Below, piece after piece: positions 1 through 11,561 of a DNA stretch of 64,000 bases (the stretch's first letter is position 1; every line of letters starts with the position of its first letter). This stretch comes from Larix kaempferi (taxonomy: Eukaryota; Streptophyta; Pinopsida; Pinales; Pinaceae), in assembly GCA_027924585.1 (NCBI GenBank), contig BSBM01000001.1:56399501-56463500 (forward strand), written 5' to 3'. Under the pieces are notes generated by a model. That model had not been told where the DNA came from. It saw nothing but the letters and a program-made list of their open reading frames with translations, and ran no database searches. Position numbers and translations under genes: made by a program.

Positions 1-138
1 TTGTAGTTTTAGCACCAACCTTTTCATGGAAGATGTTTGTGTTATGTTGTGCATCTTTTTCCATTCCATCTTAATCATTTCTCTAAATTTTTCCTCTTTA
101 TTCCGTGAATGATTAAATTTAAAAGGGTAAAAGGTCCT

Positions 139-879
139 CTACCATGTGGGTTCCAACTGTAAAAATATGTGAAAGTGGTATGAGATTGGGATAGTTCGAG
201 CACATGTTCGATAGTTGAACATCGTGTCTAACACCCTCTCTGATAACAAAAACCTATCCAGTCTCTTAGCAAGACCATCTTCACTTGTTATTTTATTCTG
301 CCATGTTGGAACTGGTGAGTTCTGTCCAATATCTATAAGGCTGTCAGATTGAAACATTTGACTGAAAAAATACCCCAATGGATCAATCCAAGCCCTATTT
401 CCCCACATTTATGCTGCACCAAATGTAAAATTTAGGTCCCCACCTATAATCAATGATGGAAACTGCAAATTACCTTCATCCTTAACTTTCCCCCCAAAAA
501 ATTCTCGCTCCTTATATGGGACATAGAAATTTATGAGGTTTAAATCATACTCGACCCCTAAAAAAATCCCAGATAACAATATACCAGCTACCGTATGTAA
601 TGGTGTAAAACAACCCCTCTTCAGATTCCACACCGATAGTAGACCCAATGATAATCCAACTGGTTCCATCGTGGCTAATTCCCATCTTGGGACAATATTT
701 TCCATAAAAGCTCGAGCCTTCTCGCCTGAGTCCATTGTCTCTTGTAGAAAGATAATGTCCGGTAATAAAGATGAAATGATCCTCTCGAGGGATAATGTTT
801 TGGAGTATCCCCCCACTCTGTGAATGTTTATAGACATAATAATAATTTGTTTTCCCTTGCCAGGGATTTGTTTACACAA
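139..879 (-). pseudogene. LINE endonuclease (EEP/APE-like) domain, broken
   Basis: This is the nicking-endonuclease part of a LINE ORF2, which cuts target DNA to prime reverse transcription. The frame starts near 879 and stays the same down to 139, broken by a stop at about 409-411. The N-terminal part has the usual 'D-I-I-F-L-Q-E-T' strand with the catalytic Glu. Next comes 'G-G-D-L-N-F' (the GDFN motif), then an 'R-L-D-R-F-L' segment. The terminal S-D-H signature reads I-S-Y-H-F, so the catalytic Asp is replaced by Tyr. With the internal stop and this loss the domain cannot be active. Family assignment is firm. Origin of the stop as a point mutation is inferred, because the frame does not shift around it. 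Confidence 0.82.
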
Positions 880-1549
880 AGATCCTAGTGTCCATTAGAT
901 AAAGCTAACTCCCCTGATGATGTCTCAGTAGTATTATGAGTGGTCCCATGTGTGCCCTTCCACGCACTTCTCGTTTTAAGAGGGGACATTTTGAAGATAA
1001 CCCTCCCATAATAAATCCTTTCGGTATCGTACCAGTTCTAGAGGGTTTCTTAATCATATATGTTCCTTTAAACGGCCCATCAGGTAAACTCCCTAAGTTC
1101 TCTTTAGGAATAGTACCAACATAAACAAGAATTTGAGATTTTTTTGACAACATCACAATATGTTAGGGATTGGTTCTATGTGTCAGGCCATCCATCCAAC
1201 CCCCCATCCAGCCCCTATTCCCTGTATCCTCAAAGGCTACCCCAAGATACATCACAATGGGATATTGTTCCTTACCCCTTAAAGTAATGCAACATCCACA
1301 CCGACATGTACAGTATTCCCTGGGGTCTAAATAGTATCTTCCAAGGGCTATGATGTGCCCAAGTATGTAGGGTTAATGTTTTCCCCCTCTAGAGTCATCG
1401 AGGCCTCCATAACCCTCCCTGGTAAGTTTGATAGATTCATACTTCCAACCCTAAGACTATCCCAGTAATCTTCAATGTTAGAGTGTTGTTGGAGATATGT
1501 TTGATATCATCTTCATCTAGACTGTGAAATAGTGTAGGGTCAATGGATT

Positions 1550-2690
1550 TTAACTTACAAGAATCGAAAGTTGTCCTGAAAAATTTGTAGTATCCTCCTC
1601 TTGTGCAGATGGCATTGATGCATGTTCTTCCACCTCTAGCACGTCCTTGGGTATGCTAACATTTGATGTCCATTCCCCAAAAAAATCAATAGAATCCTCA
1701 CTATCATATACAATACTAACATTGCCGCAATTCTTCCATACATGTCCCACTTGTAGACACCTGGAACACCTGAATGGAATGCCCCAGTAATCCAACTACT
1801 TGTAGAATATCCTTCCTCTCCATTCAATCTCCAAGCTTTCTAGGAAAACCTTAGTGATGTCCATCTCTACTAACATCCTTCCAACCCTCTTGTCCATACC
1901 CTTTAACATATCTTCCTCAATGTGAAGAAACCTACCAAGGTGGTTCCCAACAGCTTCAAAATACCCTCTATGCCAGATAGCCATGGGAAAATTTGGCATT
2001 AGAAACCATATATGTATAAAGAGAAATTTTTATGCACAGGGATTGAAGGTCGAGTGCCATCTTTTCAGCATCAGGCTACCTTGAACTTTTATCCACGTCT
2101 TGTTCAACAATAGTGTAGCATGTTCAACGTTCTGAAAAATTAAGCCATACCACCCTCTAGATAATATAGATATTTCAAGGATATAACCTATGAGGGTTTT
2201 CCATTCTGACTCCATCTAGTTCCCATTCTCCCCTTGCTTCATAGCCTTATAGTTAAATTTACCAGCCAAACCAGTGAATGAGAGGCCTACGACATGCTCT
2301 AGACCAATATCATTTACTAACACCATCCTGTGCCCATCTACACACGAATTCCACCTCTTATACTATTTATAATATTTACCACCATGCCCGAATTCCTTTC
2401 CTGTGCTTTTCTTACTAGGATATGTAGAATGTGTGTTATTTAGGGAGTTGGATTCCGGAGGTATCACCCCAGCATGTGATAACTGACCACCAACACTACC
2501 ATGTGTAGGGTTGGATGTTACTTCCTCCCACTCCAACACCGACACCGCTGGTACCATTGATGGTTGGTTTCTGAGTGCATGGTTCCCCTCTGTATTCCCG
2601 GTGACACCTCTGACTTATGGGTGCTACTGATAGTAGATTTGCCAATAAACCTGGTCCGGCTGAAGAATACTGCATTTCTCCCACCATTCA
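1550..2690 (-). pseudogene. LINE ORF1, DUF4283-like with CCHC zinc knuckle
   Basis: ORF1 of plant L1-type elements encodes an RNA-binding protein that packages the element RNA. One minus-strand frame runs from about 2557 (possibly 2690) to 1550, interrupted by stops near 2216, 2030 and 1796 but without frameshift. It contains the DUF4283-type core: a stretch ending 'L-K-R-W-H-S-T-F-N-P', then 'M-P-N-F-P-M-A-I-W', then 'R-V-G-R-M-L-V-E-M-D'. A zinc knuckle C-S-R-C-L-Q-V-G-H-V-W-K-N-C (CX2CX4HX4C) lies near 1720-1765. Downstream is an acidic tail. Knuckle cysteines and histidine are intact although the frame is broken. The neighbouring endonuclease domain on the same strand supports the LINE reading. 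Confidence 0.8.
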
Positions 2691-2760
2691 TCAGATATCA
2701 CGTCTATGAAATCTAATTCTTTCCCAATGTGTGGGTTCACGTGCTCCATGTTGATCCAAG

Positions 2761-3629
2761 TGCCCCCGCAGCCCCCATCTTGATGAGTTGTGGTCAAGAC
2801 TTACATATTCCCTTAAATATCTACCCGATCCAATAAAATAGAACAAACCTAATATTCCACTGCACTAGAAAGAAAGAAAAGAAACATGTTTTACTATCAT
2901 ATCTTCCACATGTTGTAATACCCTCCCTGTCATTATCCACCTCACCATTAACAACCACCAATTCTTAACTAAAAAACCCCCACTTCACCATGGCATATGA
3001 CCCTTGAAAACTAGGTAAAAATGCATACCATCCTCATACCAATACACCATGGAAGATCCCCGACCAAGCGATGTTCCACCCTGATCCACCATGAATCCCT
3101 ATCTCACCATGAAACCCTAGATCATCCGAAACCCTAGTTTTATTTCATATTACATGAGATGTTTTATCATTGTGAAGTGACATAAGTTAACGAAGAAAGT
3201 TTGGCAACAAAATTTTTATTTTTTTCTAATAAAAATCGATTAAATTTATTTTTGTTTAGGTTATTAAGGGAAACCTTCGATCGAGTAAAAGCTATATATA
3301 TAGATATATATATGGAGATTCCATATCCTTTTATAGGAGATAATAAGAAAGTTATCATAGATTTAATAGGAAAATTTTTGCTGTGAATAATGAAACTTCA
3401 TTTATGTATTAAATTATTGATTTAGTCAAATAAAGTTATAATTGTTGTGAATTTAGACACAATTAGTTTTTATATAAATAGATAAGAGCCACAAAGTGCA
3501 TTATTTTTTTGTGCTTGTTGTTATATTTGATGAAACAACTATAAAAGGTAGGAAGGGGTACTAGAAAATATGTTGAAAATGTGTTTCGAAAAGTCTGTAC
3601 AATATAGATGCAAATATGTGACAAGCTTG
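2761..3629. other. No gene seen; AT-rich spacer left of copia element
   Basis: Short ORFs on both strands lack recognisable domains. There is a loose recurrence of 'caccatg' and 'accctag' words at 2940-3140 and a short TATATA run at 3292-3312. The last 5 bases are the copia target site. Confidence 0.6.
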
Positions 3630-3634
3630 AAAAC
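3630..3634. repeat. Target-site duplication (left), AAAAC
   Basis: The five bases before the left LTR read AAAAC and are repeated exactly at 9687-9691 after the right LTR, as expected for copia integration. Confidence 0.88.
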
Positions 3635-4341
3635 TGTTTGGATATCCACATCATCATTTTCAAGACCTTGCATGCAAATTCTAGGGTTTGCGTGCATTTT
3701 GCATGCATCCCAGTCACCAGGTTGATGCCTCCAGCACCTTAGCCACCTTATTCTAGCACCCAGGAGCTTCTTACATCAGTTCTTTAGCCCTTCTAGTCAT
3801 GAAGGCACCCTCTTCTCACCTATTGCCAGAGAAGGGCGCACTTCTTCACCTACCACGTCAGTTTACACTCAGTTAGCTCCGATTCTCCCAAATTTGAGGC
3901 TAGTTTCACTCCCGACTGACTGTTTCACTCTGTTGGACCTCCAGATTGACTAGATGACTTGTTCTGACTTCAGTTAATCCTCCCATGCGCCCTTCACTGA
4001 GTCTCCTTCCCTATATCAGTGCTACACACTTCAGTTACACATGTTACACTCAGTTAGACTCAGATTGACACTTGGATGACTAGTTCTTGTGCATTGATGA
4101 CCACCACTGATTGATGATGACTCCTAGTTGGAATCAAGCTACTCCATTTAGTGATTTGAATGGCCTACTTAGTCAATTCGAATTGCTCACTCACATTGTC
4201 AGATTATTGTATTGTAATTATTCACCCTTATTGGGATATTGAGCACTGTGCATGTTTTACACAGTTTTACGCCATATTTTCTATGTTCATCTATTGTGAT
4301 TGATTTACTTGTTCATTAGATTTGCTGTGACTAATTTTACA
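3635..4341 (+). repeat. 5' LTR of copia element
   Basis: Starts TGTTTGGATATCC and ends TTTTACA, giving TG...CA ends. It matches 8971-9686 along its full length. A possible TATA box (CCTATATCAG) lies near 4010. The first ~60 bases contain repeated GCATGC words that differ by small indels between the two LTRs. Confidence 0.92.
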
Positions 4342-4354
4342 TGGTATCAGATCC
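4342..4354 (+). other. Primer binding site, tRNA-iMet type
   Basis: TGGTATCAGATCC follows the left LTR with no gap. It is one mismatch from the usual plant copia PBS complementary to the 3' end of initiator tRNA-Met (TGGTATCAGAGC). Confidence 0.85.
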
Positions 4355-4731
4355 ATTGCAGGCACAAGATCTCTTTTCTACAGGTGTTTCTACAAGAGGA
4401 TTTGAGTGAATTTGCTCAAAATTACAAAAAAAAAAAAAGTTTGGCATGAAAGATCTCAAGGGCATTCACTCCTGTGCATGCAAAGCTTAAAAATACTTCC
4501 AATACCACTCCAGAAGCTTGAGTTTCCACATAAATCCTGGATTTGATACATTGGACCCATTAAACATTGCTTGATCTCCAATCCTAGGTGTGATGCAACT
4601 CTAAAAGGGTGGATTGTTCGACCTTACAGTGATTGTTTTCATTGTGATTTGCAGGTTGCTATCTCCTTCAATTGCATTCGCTACTTTGCATTTGCAAGGC
4701 TTTCCACATCAAAGTGCACTCACTCCTAGCA

Positions 4732-5640
4732 ATGGAATACTCTTCTTCAAATCCTATCCTCACCCCTTTCAATTATTTTGTTTGGAAAGAAGATATGGAG
4801 ATCATGTTACTTTCAAAAGGATATTATAGAGTCACCCTTGGCCTCGAATTGGAGCCAAGCACATTGTCAGAAAGAACCGAACACTACAACAAGCTTGATG
4901 AAGCTTATGGTCTTCTTTGTCTCTCCATCTCCAAAGATCTTCACTTCCATCTCAGTGGATTGAAGACTCCAAAAGAAATATGGGAGCAACTTGAAAAACT
5001 ATTTGGCAAGCAGGATGAGCTTAGGGCTTTTCAATTATAGAATGAATTGATTTCTCATAGTCCTGAGAATTTCGAGACCATCAATGAGTTCTTCACAAAA
5101 TTCAAGAACTTGTCCATGTAGTTGAAGAACAGTGGAGTTATCAAAGAGGACAAGCAATTGATCCTCTCTATTCTCACCAAGCTTGGTAAAGACTATTCGG
5201 TATTTGTCTCTACTTTCAATTCTGGTTGGCTAACTACCCCGAATTGGAAGATGCCTACCTTGAATGCCTTCATTGAGTCCATCACAAAAGAGCATGATAA
5301 GTTGATTCAAATGGGGTCCATAAGCTCCAAAGATTCAGACCTATATGTTCAAGGACCCAAGAATTCGAATGGTAAAGGAAAGCAAAAGAAAGAGAAGCCC
5401 AAATTCGAATCTCACAAGCAAAGAGAGAAAGGCAAGCAGACGGATGCACCATCCAGTTCAAAGTTCAAGCAAAAGGGTAAAGAGGGTAAGGAAAAATCTA
5501 AATGTACTTATTGCAACTGTGGCTTTCATCCCAAAATTTCATGCATGAAGAAGACTATAGATCAAATGGCCCTCCTTTTCGAAAAGAATATCATAACTCT
5601 TCCTGACGGTGCAAGGAAGAAGGATAGGAATGATGATCAT
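4732..5640 (+). pseudogene. Copia gag with zinc knuckle
   Basis: Gag forms the cytoplasmic particle and binds element RNA. The ATG at 4732 is chosen because the UBN2-type gag start ('N-Y-F-V-W-K-E-D-M') follows about 14 residues later, as usual. The middle part 'P-K-E-I-W-E-Q-L-E' is typical. A Lys-rich stretch leads to C-T-Y-C-N-C-G-F-H-P-K-I-S-C, a CX2CX4HX4C zinc knuckle, at about 5509-5550. TAG stops at 5038 and 5119 interrupt the frame without shifting it. Gag, protease and integrase share one frame, so a single polyprotein is expected. Zinc ligands are intact. Confidence 0.88.
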
Positions 5641-6735
5641 GAAAGAGGACAAGCACTCATGGCAACTGTTTCGAAGCCCACTACTCTCTTGATATATTCG
5701 GGTGCATCGAATCATATGTCTGAAAATATTGATTCTTTTTCTTCATTTGATCCAAATAGCTCCATCCCCATCCATTTGGGAGATGACTCAAAAATTTCTT
5801 CAAAGGGCAAAGGTACAATCCATATTGATCATGGAAGCTTTCAGAATGTTCTCTATGTGACTTCCTTGGCTTCAAATCTTCTTTCTGTGTATCAAATGAC
5901 ACACACTAGTGAACCGAAGCAAGTTACATTCATCCCTAATACAGTTGAAATTTCCGATATCAAAAGTGGAAGACTTGTTGCAGTCGGAAAGGCGAACCAC
6001 ACTGCAAAATGCTATGAGTTTTCACACTTTATTCCACTTGCAAAGCCCACTGCTCTTCGCACACATGGTAATGAGGTTAGTAGGATTTGGCATGAAATAT
6101 TTGGACATCTTAATTATAAGTATTTGCTGCTGTTATCAAACAAATCCATGGTAGATTGTCTTCCACAACTCCGTTCCTTGAAGGGAATATGCACTGGTTG
6201 CATTATTGGGAAGCACCCCGAGCACAAGTTCGACCGCGGCAAAGCTAGGAGAGCTTCTACAGTTTTGGGGCTGATACATTCTGATATCAGTGGTCCGCTG
6301 CCCCATATGTCATTAAATGGATCAAGGTATGTTTTGACATTTATTGATGATTTTTCCCGCTTTACATGGGTATTTTTTCTCAAAAACAAGTCAGAAGTGC
6401 TTGGAAAATTCAAAGATTTTAAGGCTTTTGTTGAGACCACCACTGAGAGAAATATCAAAGCTCTCAGATATGATAATGGTGGAGAATATATCAAGGCTGA
6501 ATTTATGTAGCTTTGTGCTGAAAGCGGAATTCAGATCCAACATATAGTTCCCTACACACCCCAGCAAAACGGTGTGGTGGAAAGGAAGAATCGGTCACTG
6601 AAAGAGATGGCTACTTGCATGATTGAATCAAAAGGTTTGGCTGCAAATATTTGGGATGAAGCAATCATTTTTGCTGCATACATTCAGAACTGATTTCCAC
6701 ATTCATCCGTGAAAGGTAAGACTCATTTCGAAGGA
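5641..6735 (+). pseudogene. Copia protease and integrase, mutated catalytic Asp in protease
   Basis: The protease motif reads L-I-Y-S-G-A-S-N-H-M. The catalytic Asp of D-S-G-A is Tyr here (codon TAT at 5695-5697), so the protease is dead. Integrase follows: a zinc-binding part with 'W-H-E-I-F-G-H' and 'C-T-G-C', then the core with 'H-S-D-I-S-G-P', 'R-Y-D-N-G-G-E-Y' and, past a TAG at 6508, 'N-G-V-V-E-R-K-N'. These supply the three catalytic acidic residues D, D and E, so the integrase core is intact apart from stops. A TGA at 6691 and a frameshift near 6735 move the rest into the third frame. Order protease-integrase-RT defines copia rather than gypsy. Confidence 0.9.
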
Positions 6736-8771
6736 AACCAGATGTGTCAAATTTGAGAGTTTTTGGCTCTACTGCATGGGCTAGAATTCCTTCCAAGAAG
6801 AGACAAGCTTTGGATCCACAAAGTATTGAGTGCATACTGATAGGATATGGGGAAGAATCCAAAGCATATAAACTCATGGATATCAGATCCAAAAAGATAT
6901 TCATAGAGCGCAGTGTGCAATTTGAAGAACCGCTTCAAGAATTGCAACTAGTCGAGGAAGAAACTGTCGTTTCACCGCCTTCACCAGAAGAAGATCCAAG
7001 CAACGATAATGAAGGTATGAGTTCTGATATTTCTGATATTTTAGCAGCACATGATGATCATGACATATCAGGTTTTGAATCCGACCATTATGATCCTCCT
7101 CAGTTACCGAAGTGGGCCCAAAACACTCTTCAATCTGCTGGTTCGAGCCTTGGAAATCCTGTTGATCCGAGATGAACAAGAGCAGACTTTCAAAGAGAAG
7201 GTATGGTTCTTTCTATTTCTGATCCATTACTTCCTGAGATTTTTTATTTGATGATTGGTTCAGATCCCCAAACATACTACCATGCCCACTGAGATCCGAG
7301 ATGGCAAAGTGCCATGGATGAAGAGTACAGTTCTCTTCAAAAGAACAATACATGGGAGCTAGTTTCTCTTCCACCTGGAAGAAAATTAGTCAAATGTAAA
7401 TGGGTCTACCGCACGAAAGTTTCTGCTGGTGGCTCTATCAGTAAATACAAAGCAAGGTTGGTGGAAAAAGGTTTCTCCCAAGTCCAAGGAGTGGACTACA
7501 CTGAGACCTTTGCACCGGTTGCAAAGATGGATTCCATCCGCCTTGTTTTGGCAATTACCGCATCCAAGCACTGGGACGTGCAACACATGGATGTGAAGAG
7601 TGCTTTTCTACATGGAGATATTGCTGAAGAGGTATATATGCAGCATCCAGAAGGCTACACATCAGATCCATCATTAGTTTGCAGATTGAAGAAATCTTTG
7701 TATGGATTAAAATAGGCCCCAAGAGCTTGGTATGCAAAGATGGACTCCTTCCTTCTTTCTCAGAATTTCAAAAGATGAAAATCTGATCCGAATGTGTATC
7801 TTCAACAAGTTAAAGGTAATTTGTTGGTTATTGTGCTTTATGTTGATGATCTTCTCATTACTGGTAGCACTCTTACTTCAATAAACAAGCTAAAAATTGC
7901 CTTAAATCTAGCTTTTGACATGAGCGATTTGGGCTTACTGAGTCACTTTTTGGGCTTGGAGATAGTTCAAAATTTTGATGGGATCACTATATCTCAGCAA
8001 AAATATGTTTCTGACCTATTATTGAAGTTTAATATGGCTGAATGTAAGGAAGCCCCATTCCCATTCCTCTCAGGAATCAGTCTTGAGGAGGGAAATTCTA
8101 CACCATTTGCAGATTGCACTATGTATCGACAGTTGATTGGTTCACTACTTTACTTGACACACTCAAGACCTGAAATTTCATATGCTTTGAGTGTCGTGTC
8201 AAGATATATGCAGCTTCCCCATGAGCTTCATTGGTGGGAAGCCAAGTGGATCTTGCAGTATGTGCAAGGTACGAAACATTTTGGTATACATTATGCTGCA
8301 TATTTTGAGCTTGATTTCATTGGTTTTACTGATTCAGATTGGGCAGGTGATAGCATTGATCGGAAGTCCACTTCCAGTTATTTTTTCATGATTGGTCATG
8401 GACCTATTTGCTGGTCTAGAAAAAAGCAAGCAGCCATTGCACTTTCTTTAGCAGAGGTAGAGTATCGAGGGGCAGTCAATGCCTGCATTCAGGCAGTTTG
8501 GTTGTAGGGTATTCTTTCCGAGTTTGGTTTTGGTGGGACTACTTCGACTGTCCTCTTTTGTGACAATCAAAGTGCTATCAAGATCTCCATAGATCCAGTT
8601 CAGCGGTAGAGGACTAAACACATTGATATTCATATGCATTACATTCGACAGTTGGTGCATGATCGCACCATCATTCTGCAAAATTGCCCTACTGATGAGC
8701 AAATTGCAGAGATCTTCACCAAGAGCTTCACTGAGAAGAAGTTCTCTTACCTTCGTTCACTATTGGGGTGA
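6736..8771 (+). pseudogene. Copia reverse transcriptase and RNase H
   Basis: After the frameshift the frame runs to a TGA at 8769-8771. The first part (6744-7175) is the variable linker between integrase and RT, acidic and Pro/Ser-rich. RT begins near 7300 with 'K-C-K-W-V-Y-R-T-K' and 'Y-K-A-R-L-V'. The active site Y-V-D-D is at 7839-7850. RNase H has 'T-D-S-D-W-A-G-D' and 'D-R-K-S-T-S-S-Y'; the usual E-A-E-Y reads E-V-E-Y. In-frame stops are at 7173, 7290, 7713, 7776, 8505 and 8607. The 7713 TAG falls in the near-invariant 'L-Y-G-L-K-Q-A-P' at the Gln, so it is most simply a CAG-to-TAG change. RT and RNase H catalytic residues are otherwise present. Confidence 0.9.
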
Positions 8772-8957
8772 TTTCCATCATGGTGGAGACAGATTGATCC
8801 ATTATTATGTTTTAGCTTGAGGGGGGGATTTCTTCCCACTAGGTTTTCCCTCTTTCCTCACTTAGTTTATTTTCATCATTTTTTGGATTATTGTATTGGG
8901 GTGACCTTTGGTCTTAGTTACCAGGGCCCTGCATTATTTTTTGCACATCATAGTCTA

Positions 8958-8970
8958 GCTTGAGGGGGGG
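8958..8970 (+). other. Polypurine tract of copia element
   Basis: The G-run in 'gcttgaggggggg' ends exactly where the right LTR begins. A second identical-looking run (agcttgaggggggg) lies at about 8815-8826, so the spacer may contain a duplicated tract. Confidence 0.8.
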
Positions 8971-9686
8971 TGTTCAGATATCCACATCATCATTTTCAAG
9001 ACCTTGCATGGAATTAGGGTTTGCATGCAAATTCTAGGGTTTGCATGCATCCCAGTCACCAGGTTGATGCCTTCAGCACCTTAGCCACCTTATTCTAGCA
9101 CCTAGGAGATTCTTACATCATTTCTTTATCACTTCTAGTCATGAAGACGCCCTCTTCTCACCTACTGCCAGAGAAGGGCGCACTCCTTCACCCACCACCC
9201 TAGTTTACACTCAGTTAGCTCCGATTCTCCTTGATTTGAGGCTAGTTTCACTTCCCACTGACTGTTTCACTCCGTTGGATCTCCAGATTGACTAGATGAC
9301 TTGTTCTGACTTCAGTTAAGCCTCCCATGCGCCCTCCACTGAGTCTCCTTCCCTATATCAGTGCTACACACTTTAGTTACACATGTTACACTCAATTAGA
9401 CTCAGATTGACACCTGGATGACTAGTTCTTGTGCATTGATGACCACCACTGATTGATGATGAAGACTCCTAGTTGGAGTCAACCTACTCCATTTAGTGAT
9501 TCGAATGGCCTACTTAGTCAATTCAAATTGCTCACTCACATTGTCAGATTATTGTATTGTAATTATTCACCCTTATTGGGATATTGAGCACTGTGCATGT
9601 TTTACACAGTTTTACACCATATTTTCTATGTTCATCTGTTGTGATTGATTTACTTGTTCATTAGATCTGCTGTGACTAATTTTACA
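8971..9686 (+). repeat. 3' LTR of copia element
   Basis: Starts TGTTCAGATATCC and ends TTTTACA. It is about 9 bases longer than the left LTR because of short indels in the GCATGC-rich start and a 3-base insertion near 9461. Confidence 0.92.
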
Positions 9687-9691
9687 AAAAC
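9687..9691. repeat. Target-site duplication (right), AAAAC
   Basis: Exact copy of 3630-3634. Confidence 0.88.
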
Positions 9692-9859
9692 AATAATATA
9701 ATTAACTACAAGAAGAACATATCCTAGGTCCTAGAATAGATGTGGAAAAAACTAGAATAGGTGTTGACAACATTAAACTTCTAGAGAAGTTTCAAATTTG
9801 CTAAATCAGATTTAAGGCAGTAGTATTTCTAGTTATTTGATATTCATAGAAGTATATTA

Positions 9860-10060
9860 GGGACCATGCCCATTGGATAGAGCTTGGGTGGTTGGGAGGA
9901 ATGATTGTCACCCTCCCCACCCAAGTTCAATTCTTGTATGTGGCATGATGCTCTTGTTGAGTCCCTATGTATTGACCATGTAATGATTGAGTAGATTATG
10001 TGATTCCGCCATACCTTGATTCTTCGGAATAACAAGTGTTGACATTTCTCGTGATAGATA
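9860..10060 (+). mobile_element. Possible tRNA-derived SINE
   Basis: A GC-richer island in AT-rich DNA. 'tggatagagcttgggtgg' (about 9870) resembles a pol III A box and 'caagttcaattcttg' (about 9922) resembles a B box, at roughly tRNA spacing. No target duplication or clear tail was found, so this is a suggestion only. Confidence 0.3.
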
Positions 10061-10289
10061 TATTTTAAAAAAAATATTGAAAACCATGTTTTTTTAAATA
10101 TATATTTATTATTTAAATTAAAAAAACATATAACAAACATTTAATTAAGTCCTCTAACAAATTTATGGCTTCTTGCCAACACATTTCATAATTGGCAACT
10201 TCAAATAGTTTTCTATTATTTTATGGCATCAAGCCGAAATGACGTAACCATAAATTTTGTATATCCTTCATTAACATTATGGCTTCAAC

Positions 10290-11561
10290 CCAATACAAAT
10301 GGGGAAAGATAGAGTTCTAGAATTGTGGGAAGAAATGACATATGAATAAAGACTGTGGATCTCTAAAGAAACAAGGAGATGGACATCAAGAGAATAATTA
10401 GGAAACAAATGTACAAGGTGATGTGTTACAATATGATTTTATTATTTCATTAGATAATACTACTAATTTCTAGGTAGTAGATTTACGGGCTTCATTTCAT
10501 GCCACACCTCATAGGAAATACTTTCAAGATTATGTTCAAGGTGATTTTGTAGAGGTTTTATTGGGTGATGATAAACCATGCAAAATTGTTGGAATGGGTA
10601 AGATACAATTAAAGTTTAAGAACATAAAACAATTGGCTACTGAAATATGTAAGGCATGTTCTTGCTATGAGAATAAATCTAATCTCAAGAGGGTAGTTGG
10701 GAGATGGAGAATGTTTATTTACATTTTAAAAATGTCGTGGAAGGTCAACAAAGGATCATTGGTAATAGAAAAAGGACTAGAGAGGGTATGTACATTCTAT
10801 TTATGTACTAGTAGTAATAACTCTTCTATCTCTTTAGCTTCTACAAGAGTGGATACAACATTGTGGAATCATAGGCTTGGCCACATGAGTGAGATGGGGA
10901 CATAGATTCTCTATTAAAGGAAGTTGCTTCCATATTTGAAGTAGGCTAATTTGGAATTATGTGAGAACTGTGTTTATGGAAAACATAAGAGAGTCATATT
11001 TATTAGAGTTGGGAAGCAAAAGAAGAGTGAAAAGTTGGAGCTTGTGCATATAGGTGTATGGGGACCAACTTAGGTACAATATCTTGGTGGCTCTCATTAT
11101 TATGTTACGTTTCTTGATGATGCAACTAGAAAAACTTGTGTTTATTGAATTTGAAAAAAATATGTTTTTTTTGCTACTTTTAAGAAACATAAAGATTTGG
11201 TTGACATTGAGATAGGAAAAATGTTGAAGTGTCTCAGATTGGATAATGGAAGTGAATACTATGGTGAGGAGTTTGATAGTTATCGTTTATACCATGGGAT
11301 TCATATAGATAGGATAGTTCTAGGAACACCAAAAAAAAATGGTGTGTCAGAAAGGATGAACATGATAATCATGGAGCATGCAAGGTGTATGAGATTGCAT
11401 GTAGGGTTGTTCATACAGTTTTGGGAAGATGATGTAGATACTATTGTTTACTTCATAAACATAGGGCCTTCAAGATCCTTGGATTGCGACATTTCATAGG
11501 AGGCATGGAAAGGTTAAAAGGTAAGCTACTAATTTATGAAGACTTTCAGTTGTGAAGCATT
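10290..11561 (+). pseudogene. Second Ty1/copia fragment: zinc knuckle, protease, integrase
   Basis: This belongs to a different copia family from the 3.6-9.7 kb element. A degenerate zinc knuckle lies near 10315-10365 ('N-C-G-K-K', stop, 'H-M-N-K-D-C'). The protease follows at 10470-10610 with '...A-S-F-H-A-T-P-H-R' and 'L-G-D-D-K-P-C-K-I-V-G-M-G'; the D-S-G-A motif is lost. Integrase starts at 10858 ('T-L-W-N-H-R-L-G-H-M-S') and includes 'C-E-N-C-V-Y-G-K-H', 'F-L-D-D-A-T-R', 'R-L-D-N-G-S-E-Y' and 'N-G-V-S-E-R-M-N'. Several stops and at least one frameshift break it. Copia similarity ends after 'K-T-F-S-C-E-A-F' near 11560. RT, RNase H and both LTRs are missing. The break coincides with the word CACTA, suggesting the CACTA element landed here. 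Confidence 0.8.

Larger units (their letters stand above)
1..2760 (-). mobile_element. L1-type LINE remnant, 3' part outside window
   Basis: Read on the minus strand, this stretch has the order of a plant L1-type non-LTR retrotransposon: an ORF1 with a zinc knuckle (about 2690 to 1550), a linker, and an endonuclease domain (about 879 to 139). The reverse transcriptase should follow beyond base 1. No 5' end or target duplication could be fixed; 2760 is where the ORF1 frame fades. Both ORFs carry stop codons, so the copy is dead. The 905-1549 linker shows short open stretches but no recognisable domain. Confidence 0.8.
3635..9686 (+). mobile_element. Complete but inactivated Ty1/copia LTR retrotransposon
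   Basis: All structural parts are present: LTRs at 3635-4341 and 8971-9686, a PBS directly after the left LTR, a polypurine tract directly before the right LTR, a gag-pol region between them in copia order (gag, protease, integrase, RT, RNase H), and a perfect 5-bp target duplication. The LTRs differ by about 35 substitutions plus short indels in ~690 aligned bases, counted by eye (about 5%), so insertion is not recent. The coding region has ten in-frame stops and one frameshift near 6735, so the copy is non-autonomous at best. Confidence 0.93.

Noticed and set aside
533-823. 96-codon plus-strand ORF
   Set aside because: Antisense shadow of the LINE endonuclease domain.
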